The translations under genes were made by a program, and so were the position numbers. From NCBI GenBank assembly GCA_009829735.1, contig CM020618.1, forward strand, positions 13,932,568 to 13,996,567: a stretch of 64,000 nt of DNA, read 5' to 3'. Each line of letters begins with the position of its first letter. The stretch's first letter is position 1. The stretch is from Pyropia yezoensis. Its lineage: Eukaryota; Rhodophyta; Bangiophyceae; Bangiales; Bangiaceae. The notes below the pieces were generated by a model. That model ran no database searches and was not told the DNA's origin. It saw only the letters and a list, made by a program, of their open reading frames with translations. Shown here in pieces: positions 20,194 to 30,153 of the stretch.

Positions 20194-21993
20194 TCACCCC
20201 CGCCCGCCCCCGCACACACCCCCGTACTGGCGGACGATCGCCTCGGCGGCAAATTCCGCGAGCGCATACACCGACGACATGGGCCCCGCGGACCGGGGCA
20301 TCGTCGGCACTGCCGACGCATCAACCACCCACAAGTTTCGAAAGCCCTTGACGCGGAGGCGGGCGTCGAGGACGGGCCCGACGGCGGCGCCGCCGACGAT
20401 GTGCAGCCCAGACAATGCGGCCGCCTGGACGGCGTCGTCGGTGAACGGCGTGCCGCCGCGCGTCGGCGCTACTGCCACCATCCCAAAGCCCGGGCGAAAG
20501 GCGGCCACGACGGCCTGCTGCTGCCGCATGCACGCCCCCAGCGTCGCCACGTCCCGCGGGTCGCCCAGCAGGTTGGTCTCGACGACGGGCGGCGCGGCCA
20601 GGGAGGTGTTTGCGGCCGCCACCCGCAGCCGCCCGACCGACCGCGGGTTGGGGATGCACGTGGCGAAAAAGTGGGGCGCCCCCGGCGGTGTGGTGAGCGC
20701 CGAAAAGGAGACGGAAGTGTAGCCGCCGGCGCCGGCCGTCCAGCGGGACAGCCCCGACGTTGGGGCGGTGGCGAGGAGGCCCCCGCGGCCCGCCCGCCAC
20801 TGCGCGAGCACCGCCGGCAGGGCGGCGGCGGTGGCATTGTTGACCCACGCCAGCGGCACCCCGCTGTACCGCCCAATGACCGTCCCCGACGCCCGCGCGG
20901 AGATGCCCTCCCCGACGGGCAAGTCGACGAGGGGGGGGATGCCCGCCGACCGCAGCGCCGCGGCGGGGCCAATGCCCGACCGGTGAAGCAGCGGCGCCGA
21001 GCCGTACGGGCCCGCCGCGACGAGGACGCCCCGCCGGGCGTAGAGGACCCGCGCGTCACCCGCCTTGGTCGGTGCCCCCGCCCCAGGCGACGGCATGTAC
21101 TCGATGCCCGCCACCGCCGTCGGGCGGCGGCAGCGGCGGCCGCCGCCGCAGCGGGCGGTCGGGTAGAGCAGCTTGGTGACGCTAACCCCCTGATGGACCC
21201 GCAAGTTCGCCGCGCACGCGCCCGCCAGCGCGGGCGCCACGTACGCCGCGCACGCGTCAGCGCGGCGGCCGTCTGGGGTGACAGCGAGCGGGTGGACCCA
21301 CGAGCCGCGGTCCGGCGGGGGCGCCACCCCCGGCGACCCGTCGACGCGGGGCAGCCCCGCAGCGGCGGCCGCGTCCAGCCACGCGTCGGTGTAGGCGGGG
21401 CGGCGGCGGCGGGGCGGCACGACCGCGCCGACCGTGCGGGCAGCGCGGGCGTAGTAGGCGGCCGCGTTGGCGGCGGTGAGACCGGCCACGCCCCAGGTGC
21501 CCGCCCCGCCGCCGCCGGCCGCCGGCTCGGACCACTGCGCGCCATTGATGGCCGACGAGCCGCCGAGGGTGGTGCCGGTGAGCAGCGTCACGGCCCGGCC
21601 GCGGAGCCCCGCGTTGGGCGCCGACGGGAAGGCGGCGGTGAGCGTGGGCGTCCGCCACGCGGCGGCGGTGCGGAGGGGGGCCCGCACGATGAGCTCTTCC
21701 GTCTCGTTGCGGGGGGCGCCCCGCTCGAGGAGCACCACGTTCGCGCGGGGGAGGCCCGCGCAGAGGCGGGCGGCGAGGGCGCAGCCGGCCGTGCCGCCGC
21801 CGACAATGACAAAGTCGGGGGCAGGGGGGGGGGGGACGGGCGCAGCCGCGGTGGCAGCGACGGCGGCGGTCGCAGAGGCGGCCACCACTGCCGCGGCCGT
21901 CGTGGCAGCAATCATGACGGCCGCCGCGCGGCGTCGCTCCGACAACATGGCCATCGCGGTGATGGGGAGGGGGGGGGCGGCGCCGAGTGCCAA
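20194..21993 (-). CDS. GMC-family FAD-dependent oxidoreductase
   Basis: 599 residues without introns. An N-terminal Ala-rich hydrophobic segment (about 22-50) predicts a signal anchor or targeting peptide. The FAD dinucleotide-binding motif DFVIVGGGTAGCALA is at 60-74, the GMC signature region GTTLGGSSAING at about 140-151, and the C-terminal GMC block starts with HIVGG (His531) and continues VKGFRNLWVVDASAVP. The family oxidises alcohols or related substrates with FAD. His531 is at the usual catalytic His position; the second catalytic residue, normally His or Asn in a PxxNP context, is not obvious because the sequence reads RSAGPMSS. That suggests a lyase-like or otherwise altered activity, which is inference. 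The substrate is unknown. The minus-strand ATG at 21993 is the first in frame; a second ATG lies 13 codons later. Confidence 0.88.
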   Translation of the reverse strand: MALGAAPPLPITAMAMLSERRRAAAVMIAATTAAAVVAASATAAVAATAAAPVPPPPAPDFVIVGGGTAGCALAARLCAGLPRANVVLLERGAPRNETEELIVRAPLRTAAAWRTPTLTAAFPSAPNAGLRGRAVTLLTGTTLGGSSAINGAQWSEPAAGGGGAGTWGVAGLTAANAAAYYARAARTVGAVVPPRRRRPAYTDAWLDAAAAAGLPRVDGSPGVAPPPDRGSWVHPLAVTPDGRRADACAAYVAPALAGACAANLRVHQGVSVTKLLYPTARCGGGRRCRRPTAVAGIEYMPSPGAGAPTKAGDARVLYARRGVLVAAGPYGSAPLLHRSGIGPAAALRSAGIPPLVDLPVGEGISARASGTVIGRYSGVPLAWVNNATAAALPAVLAQWRAGRGGLLATAPTSGLSRWTAGAGGYTSVSFSALTTPPGAPHFFATCIPNPRSVGRLRVAAANTSLAAPPVVETNLLGDPRDVATLGACMRQQQAVVAAFRPGFGMVAVAPTRGGTPFTDDAVQAAALSGLHIVGGAAVGPVLDARLRVKGFRNLWVVDASAVPTMPRSAGPMSSVYALAEFAAEAIVRQYGGVCGGGRG

Positions 21994-22351
21994 GCCGCCC
22001 TCGTCGTCGCGCGGGCCTTGCCAACAGCCGAGCTGCTTGGCCGCCGGTGGCCACTTGCCCGTCTTTACCGCGCCTGGGAGCCGCGGCCGCTGGGCCTGCC
22101 GTGAGGGCCCCCCTCATGCGAGGCGCGTGCGGACGCGGCAAATGACCTGACTCCTCGTACGCCGCTGAGGTCCTCGCGGCCAGGTGGCTCCACCCGCATT
22201 TCGGGGGCTGGTGACGCAACGCCAGCTGCAGCCAGCTGGCTGAAGCTGGCGCTCGCACCGATGACTTGGACGCGCGTCCCCGCTGTCCCGCCAAGGTGTA
22301 TGGCGCTCTACGATAGAATTCTCTTTTTTTTTTGAGGTCGCTCGAGCCGAG
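21994..22351. other. upstream region of the GMC gene
   Basis: GC-rich for the first 110 bp, then balanced. Presumed promoter and leader of the minus-strand GMC gene. No clear TATA box or initiator is visible. Confidence 0.3.
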
Positions 22352-23636
22352 ATATCCGTCTGACTCCAGTTTTTCACAAGTGGCACCAGTATTTCACAAC
22401 TTCCGCTTACATAGAAAACCCACAGTGTCTACATATGAGAATCTCTTCCGAACGGCCGCAGTAGTCGGCGGCAGCCGCAAGGCAACTCGTACTAAAATAT
22501 GATCCAGTGCAAGGGGGTGTACGTGAGCTACACCGTTGGGTGCGCCAGCTCACAGGCTCTTCAACGATATGAAGAAAAAAAAATAGGAGCACAGGTGCGC
22601 GACTGAAGCCTCACGGGCGTAATAGAGAGCTCTCTCGCAGAGGTCAAATTGGTTCTAATTACCGCCCCAGAACGTTCATCTGGCTGACTGTTGGCCCGAA
22701 CCCGACTGCTTTGCAACACATCTGCGCGCCCCGCTCGCCCCACCTGTGCCCAGCTGCCCTCTTTCTCCTCCTATCCCGGGTTTGAGCTCCTTGGCAGAGT
22801 CACCAGAAGAGCAGAACACGTCCATGGGCCTGTCCCGGCCTACCAGGACCTCTTTTTTTGCTGCAGTGGGCTGACGGTGGCGCAAGCGCCTATTCCCGCT
22901 TGCAATCACCCTCCCCACCTTCCCCCCTTAACCCCCCCGCCCTTCTCTATAGGGTGTTGGCGGGAGCCAGCGGGCGCACCCCACACCGCTGCACAATAAC
23001 TGTCTGCCCCACGCTTTCCCCAGCACGACCACCCTTCCTCACGGACGCGTCGCTGTCAGCGAGGGGCGAGGGAGGTGCTATCATCAGGCTCATTGAAGTG
23101 GGAAAAGAGCATCTGTTCCCATGTTCTTTCAGACGCAAAGCGCTACCCGAGGAGCAGGCGAGCATCTCTATCAGCCGCAAGTCCCAGCGAGCTCCGTCGC
23201 TGTTGGGGGGCGAGGGGGGCGACGCGTAGCAACCCCGGTGCATGGGGGGTTGCTTTTTGGAGCTCAGGTGCTGTGATGCCGGACGTCACGATCGCGAAGG
23301 GGTCGTGCTGCTTCAGCTCTCTTCGCTCTCATTGGTCGTCGGACGTGATAAGATGCTCCACGACTACAAATACACTCAGTTTTTTTCTGATGTATCTCTG
23401 TAAGAAGCGCCCCAGATGGCTGCCCTTATATGTAAACCAGAGTTGTGAAAAACTGGTCTTCCCCCCCAAACAAGGGTACATTTCTTCCTCGGCAACTAGG
23501 CATCGCTCGCTGAGACGGACAAGACGGCCGGACTCCTGACGTGCTGCCGAGTCCGCTTATATGTTTTTCGAGAAAAACGCAGCCTGGGAACCTTCTCTTA
23601 TAAGCGAGTTGTGAAAAACTGGTGTCAGACGGATAT
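22352..23636. repeat. pair of inverted 28-bp repeats enclosing 1.2 kb
   Basis: ATATCCGTCTGAC, one variable base, then CCAGTTTTTCACAA is read on the plus strand at 22352-22379 and on the minus strand from 23636 down to 23609. Two further related words lie at about 22384-22399 (plus) and 23443-23458 (minus). No transposase between them, and I could not find a matching target duplication. Confidence 0.4.
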
Positions 23637-23879
23637 GGTACGTTGCAGAAAAAAGATACACGGAGCGCTCTTTTCTCATTCCTCCGAGAACCTTTCGGCC
23701 AGGCCTGAGCCAGTCATGTGCCTTGACGGTATGCCCCGGTGTAATGGGCCCCACATGAGAGGTGGTGGGTCCCTTTCAGGACACCCTGCCAGCGTGCTCA
23801 TCAAGTTCAAGTGGGACAGCGGTAGGGGGTACACGCGGTGGGTAGGCCACGGCACAGGGGGTCGGGCTGGTGCCGCGGG

Positions 23880-24330
23880 CAGCGTCGACAATGGCGGGCA
23901 CAGGACGACGGTGACGACGACGACGACGATGGCGACAACGGCAGCGGCAGCAGCAGCGACGGCGGCGGCAGCAGCAGCGACGGCGGTGGCGGCGGCGGCG
24001 GCGGCCGCGGCGGCGGCGACGTCGGCGGCGGCAGCGACGTCGGCGGCGGTGGCCACGTCGGCAGCAGCGGCAACGACGGCGAGTTTTGGGGGGGAAGGGG
24101 GGGGACGGCGGTGGCGGCGGCGGCGACGGCGATTGCGACGGCGGCAGTGGCGCCGGCGACGACGAGTTTCTGGGGGGAGAGGGAGGGGCGGCGGCGGCGA
24201 TGACGGCGGCGGCAGGGACGGCGACGTCGCTGGAGGCAGCGGCTGCTGTGGCGGCCAGCTCGGCGGCCGAAGCGGAGGTGGTGGCCAACCTGCCTGTGCC
24301 GGTGCCCGCGGTGGCGGCGACCCCGCACGC
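23880..24330. repeat. GC-rich trinucleotide repeat tract
   Basis: Imperfect GCG/GCA/ACG trinucleotide array. Several frames are open on both strands simply because the repeat unit is three bases and lacks stops. No gene is claimed. Confidence 0.7.
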
Positions 24331-25519
24331 CTAGGTGCCCATGTTGGCAGCCGCCGTGGCCGACGAGGCGGCAATGGTGACCATGGCTGCAGCGGCGATG
24401 ATTGCTACGGTTTTTGGGGTGAGATAGGGGCAGAGGCTGACGGCCTTTCATTTACGGGGGGTAGGGGGGAGCGCCTGATGGCGGCGGCGGGGATGGTTTT
24501 TGATCAAGGTAGGGTGCCCGCGATAGCGACACGCGCTGTTCAATTGCGGTTGCGTTGATTGTGGGAGGGAGGGAGCGGGGGTATGGGGAGAGCTCTAGGC
24601 GGCCTGGGGGCACGGCAGCTGGGGTAAAGTAACTGTTGTACATGGAACGGGGTGGGCGACGGCGTCGATGGTGGCGGTGGCACTGCCGCCGCCGGCGCTG
24701 ATTTTGTCGTTGGAGGGGGGGGCAGGCTCGCCCCGGCCGAGCTAAGGGTGGCTGCGAGGCGGACGCGGAGGCTCTCCCGGGCAAGCGGAAGGTGTTTGGC
24801 TCGGCTGAGCACTTGGCTTGGTGCGATTGGGAAGAGGGGGTGTGGGGTAAAGCTGAAGAAGGGCGTTGCTGGAGCTCTTTTCGGAGGGTCTCGGGAGAGA
24901 CACAGTCCGCTTTACGCACAAATAAGCAGCAAGGGCCTTCGTGCTGCCCGCCTCTCCTCCAAGACGACGAATCATCACCTCCATGCCACAGATGCGCGGG
25001 GCCCGGTCTTCATCGCCCCCACTGGTCGCGCACGTTAGCACGTGCGGACAAATATCCCTCTGGGCCCTGCCTGCTCCCCGCTCGGCCGAGCTCTGTGCAC
25101 GGAAGGTGCCCCGCTGAAGTCCTGGAATTAGGGACCGCCGCGGCGGGCGTGAAGTGGGTGGATTTTTGTCTCCCCAAGGCATATAGTCCAGTAGAGGGGT
25201 CCAGGAGGGGAAGGGCGGGGAGAGGCCTCTTCATCATGAGGCGGGGGGGGTGCTGCAAGAGATGCCTGAACAGGCAAGGGGCATATGAGGACCAAGCTTT
25301 TTCGTGGACCAATCCAACAAGCCCATGACATGGAACATTTCCCCCAAGACCAGGGTTCTCAGAAGCAGGGACCCGCACACGGAAGAATGTCCTGAAAACA
25401 ATGGCCTCCAGCCTTACCCGGGCTGCTCCTCAAAACCGAGCACCCCTCTTCTCATCATCAGTTAGCGCATGGGCCCTGACCGACCCCCGAGCCGGGCGAA
25501 AAAGTGCGAAAAGAATGGT
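24331..25519. other. intergenic, nothing recognised
   Basis: Mixed GC sequence with short frames of no recognisable family. It ends at the left edge of the inverted LTR structure. Confidence 0.25.
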
Positions 25520-26095
25520 GTAGCATCCCTGGCCCTGACCTGGCGCCGACCCACGATGGCGACCAAGGGTCACCAGGTGCCAAGACACGCCAGCCGTGTA
25601 GGGATGGTTGGCGGCCGTGGCCCGTGCCCGGCACTGGGATGCGGTGGACTACGCTACCCACACATGAGAGAGCGACTTCTGATGGGTTTTTGCATCTTTG
25701 TGAGGGACTTGATTTGAGAGAATTTGAGTGTGAGATTAGTGAGGGAGAACAGAATTAGTAGTGATAGTGGCCCCCGACCTGACGAGGTTACACTCGGGTT
25801 GGGGCCACTCGGGGGTAGGGGGGGGGCTTGTCACCTGGCCAACGTGCCGAGGCTCCCCCAGATGCACGCTAAGAGGGACAGCGAGGCGCCCTTGGCCCGC
25901 ACCCTCAGGGAAAAAAACAACTGCGCGTTTGCTTTCCTCTTCCCCGTGTATACTACCGTGCGTATCTGCTTGCTCTGCGAGCAGACACGTGAGGCAGCAG
26001 GCATACCACTCTTTTGGTTCCCCTTTCTGTGTTACCTGTCCCTTTCCCCCGAGGGATACTGACACGTGTCTCAGAGGATCGAGTTTCATACCACA
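25520..26095 (+). repeat. LTR of the left arm
   Basis: About 576 bp, beginning TGTAGCATCCC and ending near ACCACA, three bases before the primer-binding site. It matches the inverted copy at 28338-28870 in order and content, including the CCTTGGCCCG and CAACTGCGCG-type blocks. Confidence 0.75.
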
Positions 26096-26098
26096 TAC

Positions 26099-26116
26099 TT
26101 GGTGGAGCAGCAGGGG
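26099..26116 (+). promoter_or_regulatory. primer-binding site of the left arm
   Basis: TTGGTGGAGCAGCAGGGG directly follows the LTR. Its start TGG is complementary to the CCA end of a tRNA. The same word follows the chromovirus 5' LTR at 40460, so both elements probably use the same tRNA primer. Confidence 0.7.
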
Positions 26117-26305
26117 ATTGGAGTCATTGAGAAGAGATATTTTGGACAAGCGGTTGGGTTGTTCCTGTTCTGTCCTTTTCTGTGGTTTGGGAATCATTTG
26201 CACCCGGTTCACGGGAATCCCATTCCTGGCTCCCCAACGCCTCTCTTGTGGTCTGGCGATCTTTGGACACGCGGGCAACTGGACTGTGGCTGTCAAGAGA
26301 CCAAC

Positions 26306-27907
26306 ATGGCTACCCTCCCTGGCACGACGGTGCCCGAAGGGGTAGACCCCGCGTCCCTTGACGCATCCCTGGTCACCGCGGGGGACGGTGCCCAACCCGG
26401 CGTTGTCCCTACGGGCGAAGCAGACCTGGGTGCGACACCCGGTAGCGGACTGGAGTCTACAGGCGGCCGAGTACCTCCTGCTCCCGCTCCTGCGGCTGTC
26501 CCTCCTGTGAAAGCCACCCTCGGGTCAACGGCGTTCGATTCCGCGCGAAGCAGACGACTTCCTCCTGTCGGTACTATTCCTGAACTTCCAGCGGTACCCC
26601 CTGGTGTGTTTACTCCTGGACCTACAAATGGCAGCTGGGTGTATACACCTCTCCCTGTGGGCGCTAGTAGTGCCAGAGGCACTGCTGCAACTGGTTCTAC
26701 GGGTCCCCGTGAGACTTCGACTCTCGGGACCGGCCAAGCTTTTCCTCCCCTGGCGTCCTATGGGGCGGGGAGCTCCAAGACCGGTAACTGGAGCAGCCGG
26801 AGGCGGATGCGTCGTCGTCGTCACTCGAGCACCAGCGAGACCAGTTCCTCCAGCTCTGAGAAGGAGTACGACTGGGACAAGACCCCTGGTCCCACCCGGC
26901 GCAGGCTGGTCGAGTTTGACTTTCCTGCCCATCAAGTGGGGAACGCCTCCCTGATCAAGGTCACATACTGGGGCAACTACCGGCTGGAGAACCAAGACCA
27001 AGGTTACACCCGGAAGATGGCCGAGAAGATGGCATCCCTGAACCGGCGTATGCAGCCGATGTTTGGGAGACATCCTAAGTTTTCTGGGAAGAAGCCGGCG
27101 CTTATCTTTGCCTTCTTGCGCCGGTTCCTCAAGGCATGCAACGACAACGATGTGTCGGAGGGCAAGGCACTCTACATTCTAGTCAAATTCATGACTGGGA
27201 AAGCGGAACAGCGGTTCGCACAAGTTCTTCCAGACTCAGCCGGACAAGTCGTCGGGCGTACCGTTGGGAGCTATCCGGAAGCGGTCAACTGGCTCCTGTC
27301 CAACTACGCGGACGCGGACCCCCTGCGCAAGGCGGTGGGAACGTTGATCCGGGCCACCATGGAACGACAAGGGACTCGAGAGGCCTTCGCCCGCCGTGTC
27401 CGACAGATAAGCGAGGCTCGTGGCAACGTTAGCCCTGAGAACAGGCTGAAGGTGATCGTCTCGGAAGGGCTTCCTGAATATCTTCAAGTGGACGCTGAGA
27501 ACTACAACTAGGAACACCAAGAACATACCTTCCAGCAGCTGATGGCCTACACCAAGCGCAAGTACAGGCAAGCCAAGGCCCTCCAGGCTCCCATGGTGTC
27601 GACTCCCAAGCCGTTGTCGCGAGTTCGTCCTGGACCCGACAAGCATAAGGGAGGCGATAACTCCGTACCGGTGCTGGCCGTCGGCGAGACCTCACCCGTG
27701 GTGTCAGGTGACAAGTCAGGCGGCTTCGTCTCTAAGGAGCAGCTTGCCTGGGTGGCCCCTAAGCAGATCAGGTACCAGCATTTCCGGTCTTGTTGGCTGT
27801 GCCAGAAGGAGGACCACATGTCCTACCAGTGCCCGACCATTCCCAAGGACCTCCAGGAAAAGCTCAAGCGTCAAGGACTAGGGAGGGTGTTGTCCGCTTC
27901 GGGCTGA
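26306..27907 (+). pseudogene. gag: gag, interrupted by one in-frame TAG
   Basis: The frame opens at the ATG at 26306 (MATLPGTT), runs through a Pro/Ser-rich N terminus, an Arg/Ser-rich patch and a capsid-like helical region, and stops at TAG 27509-27511. The same frame continues beyond that stop to 27907 and contains a zinc knuckle, CWLCQKEDHMSYQC (CX2CX4HX4C), at about 27791-27832. The capsid and nucleocapsid are thus split by a single stop codon, either a nonsense mutation or a read-through site. The end near 27880 runs into the inverted arm, so the native C terminus is missing. Confidence 0.75.
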
Positions 27908-28141
27908 CTGGAACGCGTTTGACCCAGAAGTGGCTCCTACAGAAGGGATAGCCGGAGGAACCGCAGCAGGAGGTACTTGGCGGCCTGATAGCTCCTGCCC
28001 ACTACCGGATGTCCCGCCCCGGTCTTCTTCGCCCGCTGGGACGGCACCGGGCTGGACACCGATCCCCGCGGTGACCAGGGATGCGTCAAGGGACGCAAAG
28101 TCAACCCCTTCGGGACCCGTCGTGCCGCGGGGGGTAGCCAT
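27880..28141 (-). pseudogene. gag: gag N-terminal fragment of the inverted arm
   Basis: Reading from the minus-strand ATG at 28141, about 85 residues begin MATPRGTTGPEGVD and align with the N terminus of the plus-strand gag (shared words ASLDASLVTAG, VPPA, NAFQSARS versus TAFDSARS). The fragment ends at the junction with the left arm, where a TAG belongs to the other arm. Confidence 0.75.
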
Positions 28142-28320
28142 GTTGGTCTCTTGACAGCCACAATCCTGTTGCCCGCGTGTCCAAAGACCGTCAAACCACA
28201 AGAGAGGGGTTGGAGAGCCAGGAATGGGATTCCCGTGAACGGGTGCAAATAACTCGTAAACCACAGAAAAGGAAAAAACAGGAACCCAACCGCGGCTCCC
28301 GAATGTCTCTCCAACTCCGG

Positions 28321-28334
28321 TGCTGCTCCACCAA
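28321..28334 (-). promoter_or_regulatory. primer-binding site of the inverted arm
   Basis: Read on the minus strand it is TTGGTGGAGCAGCA, followed by diverged bases; same position relative to its LTR as in the left arm. Confidence 0.65.
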
Positions 28335-28337
28335 ATA

Positions 28338-28870
28338 TGTGGTACTATACTCGATCCACTTGGACACGTCCCAGTATCCCTCGGGGAACAGAGGACAGGT
28401 AACATAGAAAGAGGAACTACGAGGATGGTATGCCTTTTGCCGCAAGTGCCTGTCGGCAGGGCCGACAGATACGCATGGGAGTGCACACGGAAAAGAGGAA
28501 TGGAATCGCGCAGTTGTCTCTTTCCCTGAGGGCTCGGGCCAAGGGCGCCTCGCTGTCCCTCTTATGGCCCCGACCCGAGTCTATCCTCGCAAGGTCGGGG
28601 GCCACTATCACAACTAATTCTATCTTTCCTCACTAATCTGACACGGAACTCTCAAATCATTTCCCCGCAAATATGCAAACACTCATAAAATGTCCCTCTC
28701 TCACATGTGGGTAGCGCATTCCACTGCATCCCAGTGCTGGGCACGGGCCACGGCCGCGAAATATTCACACACGGCCGCCAACCATCCCCACACGGCGGGC
28801 GTGTTCTGGCACCTGGTGTCCCCTGCTTGCCATCCCGGGTCAGCGCCAAGTCAGGGCCAGGGATGCTACA
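28338..28870 (-). repeat. LTR of the inverted arm
   Basis: About 533 bp; on the minus strand it starts TGTAGCATCCCTGGCC and ends ACCACA. It is the diverged partner of 25520-26095. Confidence 0.75.
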
Positions 28871-29139
28871 CCACCAACAGGCGCAGCACCGTCTTCACCG
28901 ATATCCAATTGGTCAGCGGCGCCGCCGCCAGCGTCGCGACCTGAGTCTGGCGCGCCCCTTTGGGCGGCGCCAGCGCCTCCTGCACCCTCTCCTGCCGGGG
29001 GGCTGTCACCACCGGCCGTTGTCGCCGCGGCGCCGACTGCTGCCTCTGACCCACCAGGCGTGTCCGCACCGCTGCCGGCATGGAGCTGAGCGGCCACGCC
29101 GGCGGGCGGCACCAGCCTAGCGACCAGGTCGGCGCCGGT

Positions 29140-29990
29140 GCCAGCCGGTGGTGCAGCCGCTGTGCCGGCGTGTGCTGCTACCCGCATACCGGCGGGCGCT
29201 GCGGCCCCTGTGCCGGCGGGCGCCGCTGCCGCTGTGCAGGCAGGCGCGTCTGCCGATGAGCCACCCCCTCTGCGGCTGGCGCTGGCGCTGCACACCTCGC
29301 TGTGGCCCACGCTGTGCCCCCCGCTGCGGCCAGCGCTTCCTCCCCCGCTGTTGCCGGCGCTGCCTCCCGCGCTGCGTTCGGCGCTGCCCCCCCAGCAGCG
29401 GCCGGCGCTGCACCCGCCGTTGCAACCGTCGCTGCCTCCCCCGATGCGGCCGACGGTTCCTCCTCCGTTGCAAGCGGCGCTGCCCCCGCCGCATGGGCCG
29501 AAGCTGCCCCCCCAGCTGCAGCCGGCTCTCACCCCGCCGCTGCAGCCGGCGCTGCCCCCCAGGCTGGGGCCGGCGTAGCCTCCTTCGGTGGGGCCGGCGC
29601 TGCCTTCCCAGGTGCGGCAGGCGCTGCCTCTTCCGCTGCGAGCGGCGCTCTCCCCACCGCTGCGGCCTCCGCTGTCCCCGCCGCTGCAGCCGCCGCTGCC
29701 TCCGCTTCTGCGGCCGGCGCAGCCTCCTACGGTGCGGCCGGCGCTGCCTCTCCCGGTGTGGCCGGCGCTGCCTCCTCCTCTGCGAGCAGCGCTGCGCCCA
29801 CCGCTGCGGCCGGCGCTGCCGTCCCAGCTGCAGCCGGCGCTGCTCCCGCCGCTGCTGCCATAGATGCACGCGCCGCTGCGGCCGGCGCTGCTTCCCCCGC
29901 TGCGGCCGGCGCGGCACCCTCCGCTGCGGCCGGCGCTGCACTATCCGCTGCGTACGGCGGCACCCCCCCCGCAGCAGCTGCGCCCCCACT
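29140..29990. repeat. GC-rich minisatellite (GCTGCGGCCGGCGCTGCC-type units)
   Basis: Tandem, imperfect short units built from GCCGGCGCTGC and similar words. Because the unit length is close to a multiple of three and the words lack stops, several frames stay open on both strands, giving Ala-, Pro-, Leu- or Arg-rich translations. One plus frame ends at 30060 with a normal-looking tail (CDTYPSCLCSEKHNL). I do not call a gene, though a structural Ala/Pro-rich protein cannot be excluded. Confidence 0.6.
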
Positions 29991-30153
29991 ACTTCAATAC
30001 CCGTTGCGGGATTGCGACACGTACCCGTCCTGTCTTTGTTCGGAGAAACATAATTTGTAGGATCACAATGGCCTTAGCCGAGCGGATTAGCGTGGACACA
30101 TGGGTAAAGCGTGCCGGTCGCAATGCAGTCTGATGTCGGGATGTTAGAACGGC

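Larger units (their letters stand above)
25520..28870. mobile_element. head-to-head LTR-gag structure (Ty3/gypsy or related), non-autonomous
   Basis: A plus-strand LTR, primer-binding site and gag run to about 27880. They then meet the inverted 5' half of a second related element (gag N terminus, primer-binding site, LTR) that reads leftward from 28870. Both outer edges begin TGTAGCATCCCTGGCC when read inward. There is no pol gene. The arms clearly differ in sequence. Outer flanks (AATGG and CCACC) do not match, so there is no visible target duplication. Confidence 0.75.

Noticed and set aside
20194..21993. Fatty-acid photodecarboxylase
   Set aside because: Only general GMC motifs are visible; I could not place the diagnostic residues of that branch.
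19912..22104. 730-codon plus-strand ORF
   Set aside because: It lies antisense to the GMC oxidoreductase, which has clear family motifs. Its Arg/Gly/Pro-rich translation is a GC-driven shadow.
23880..24330. Ala/Gly-rich coding genes
   Set aside because: Frames on both strands are kept open by the trinucleotide repeat alone.
25520..28870. A normal LTR retrotransposon with two direct LTRs
   Set aside because: The LTRs are inverted relative to each other, pol is absent, and the outer 5-bp flanks do not match.
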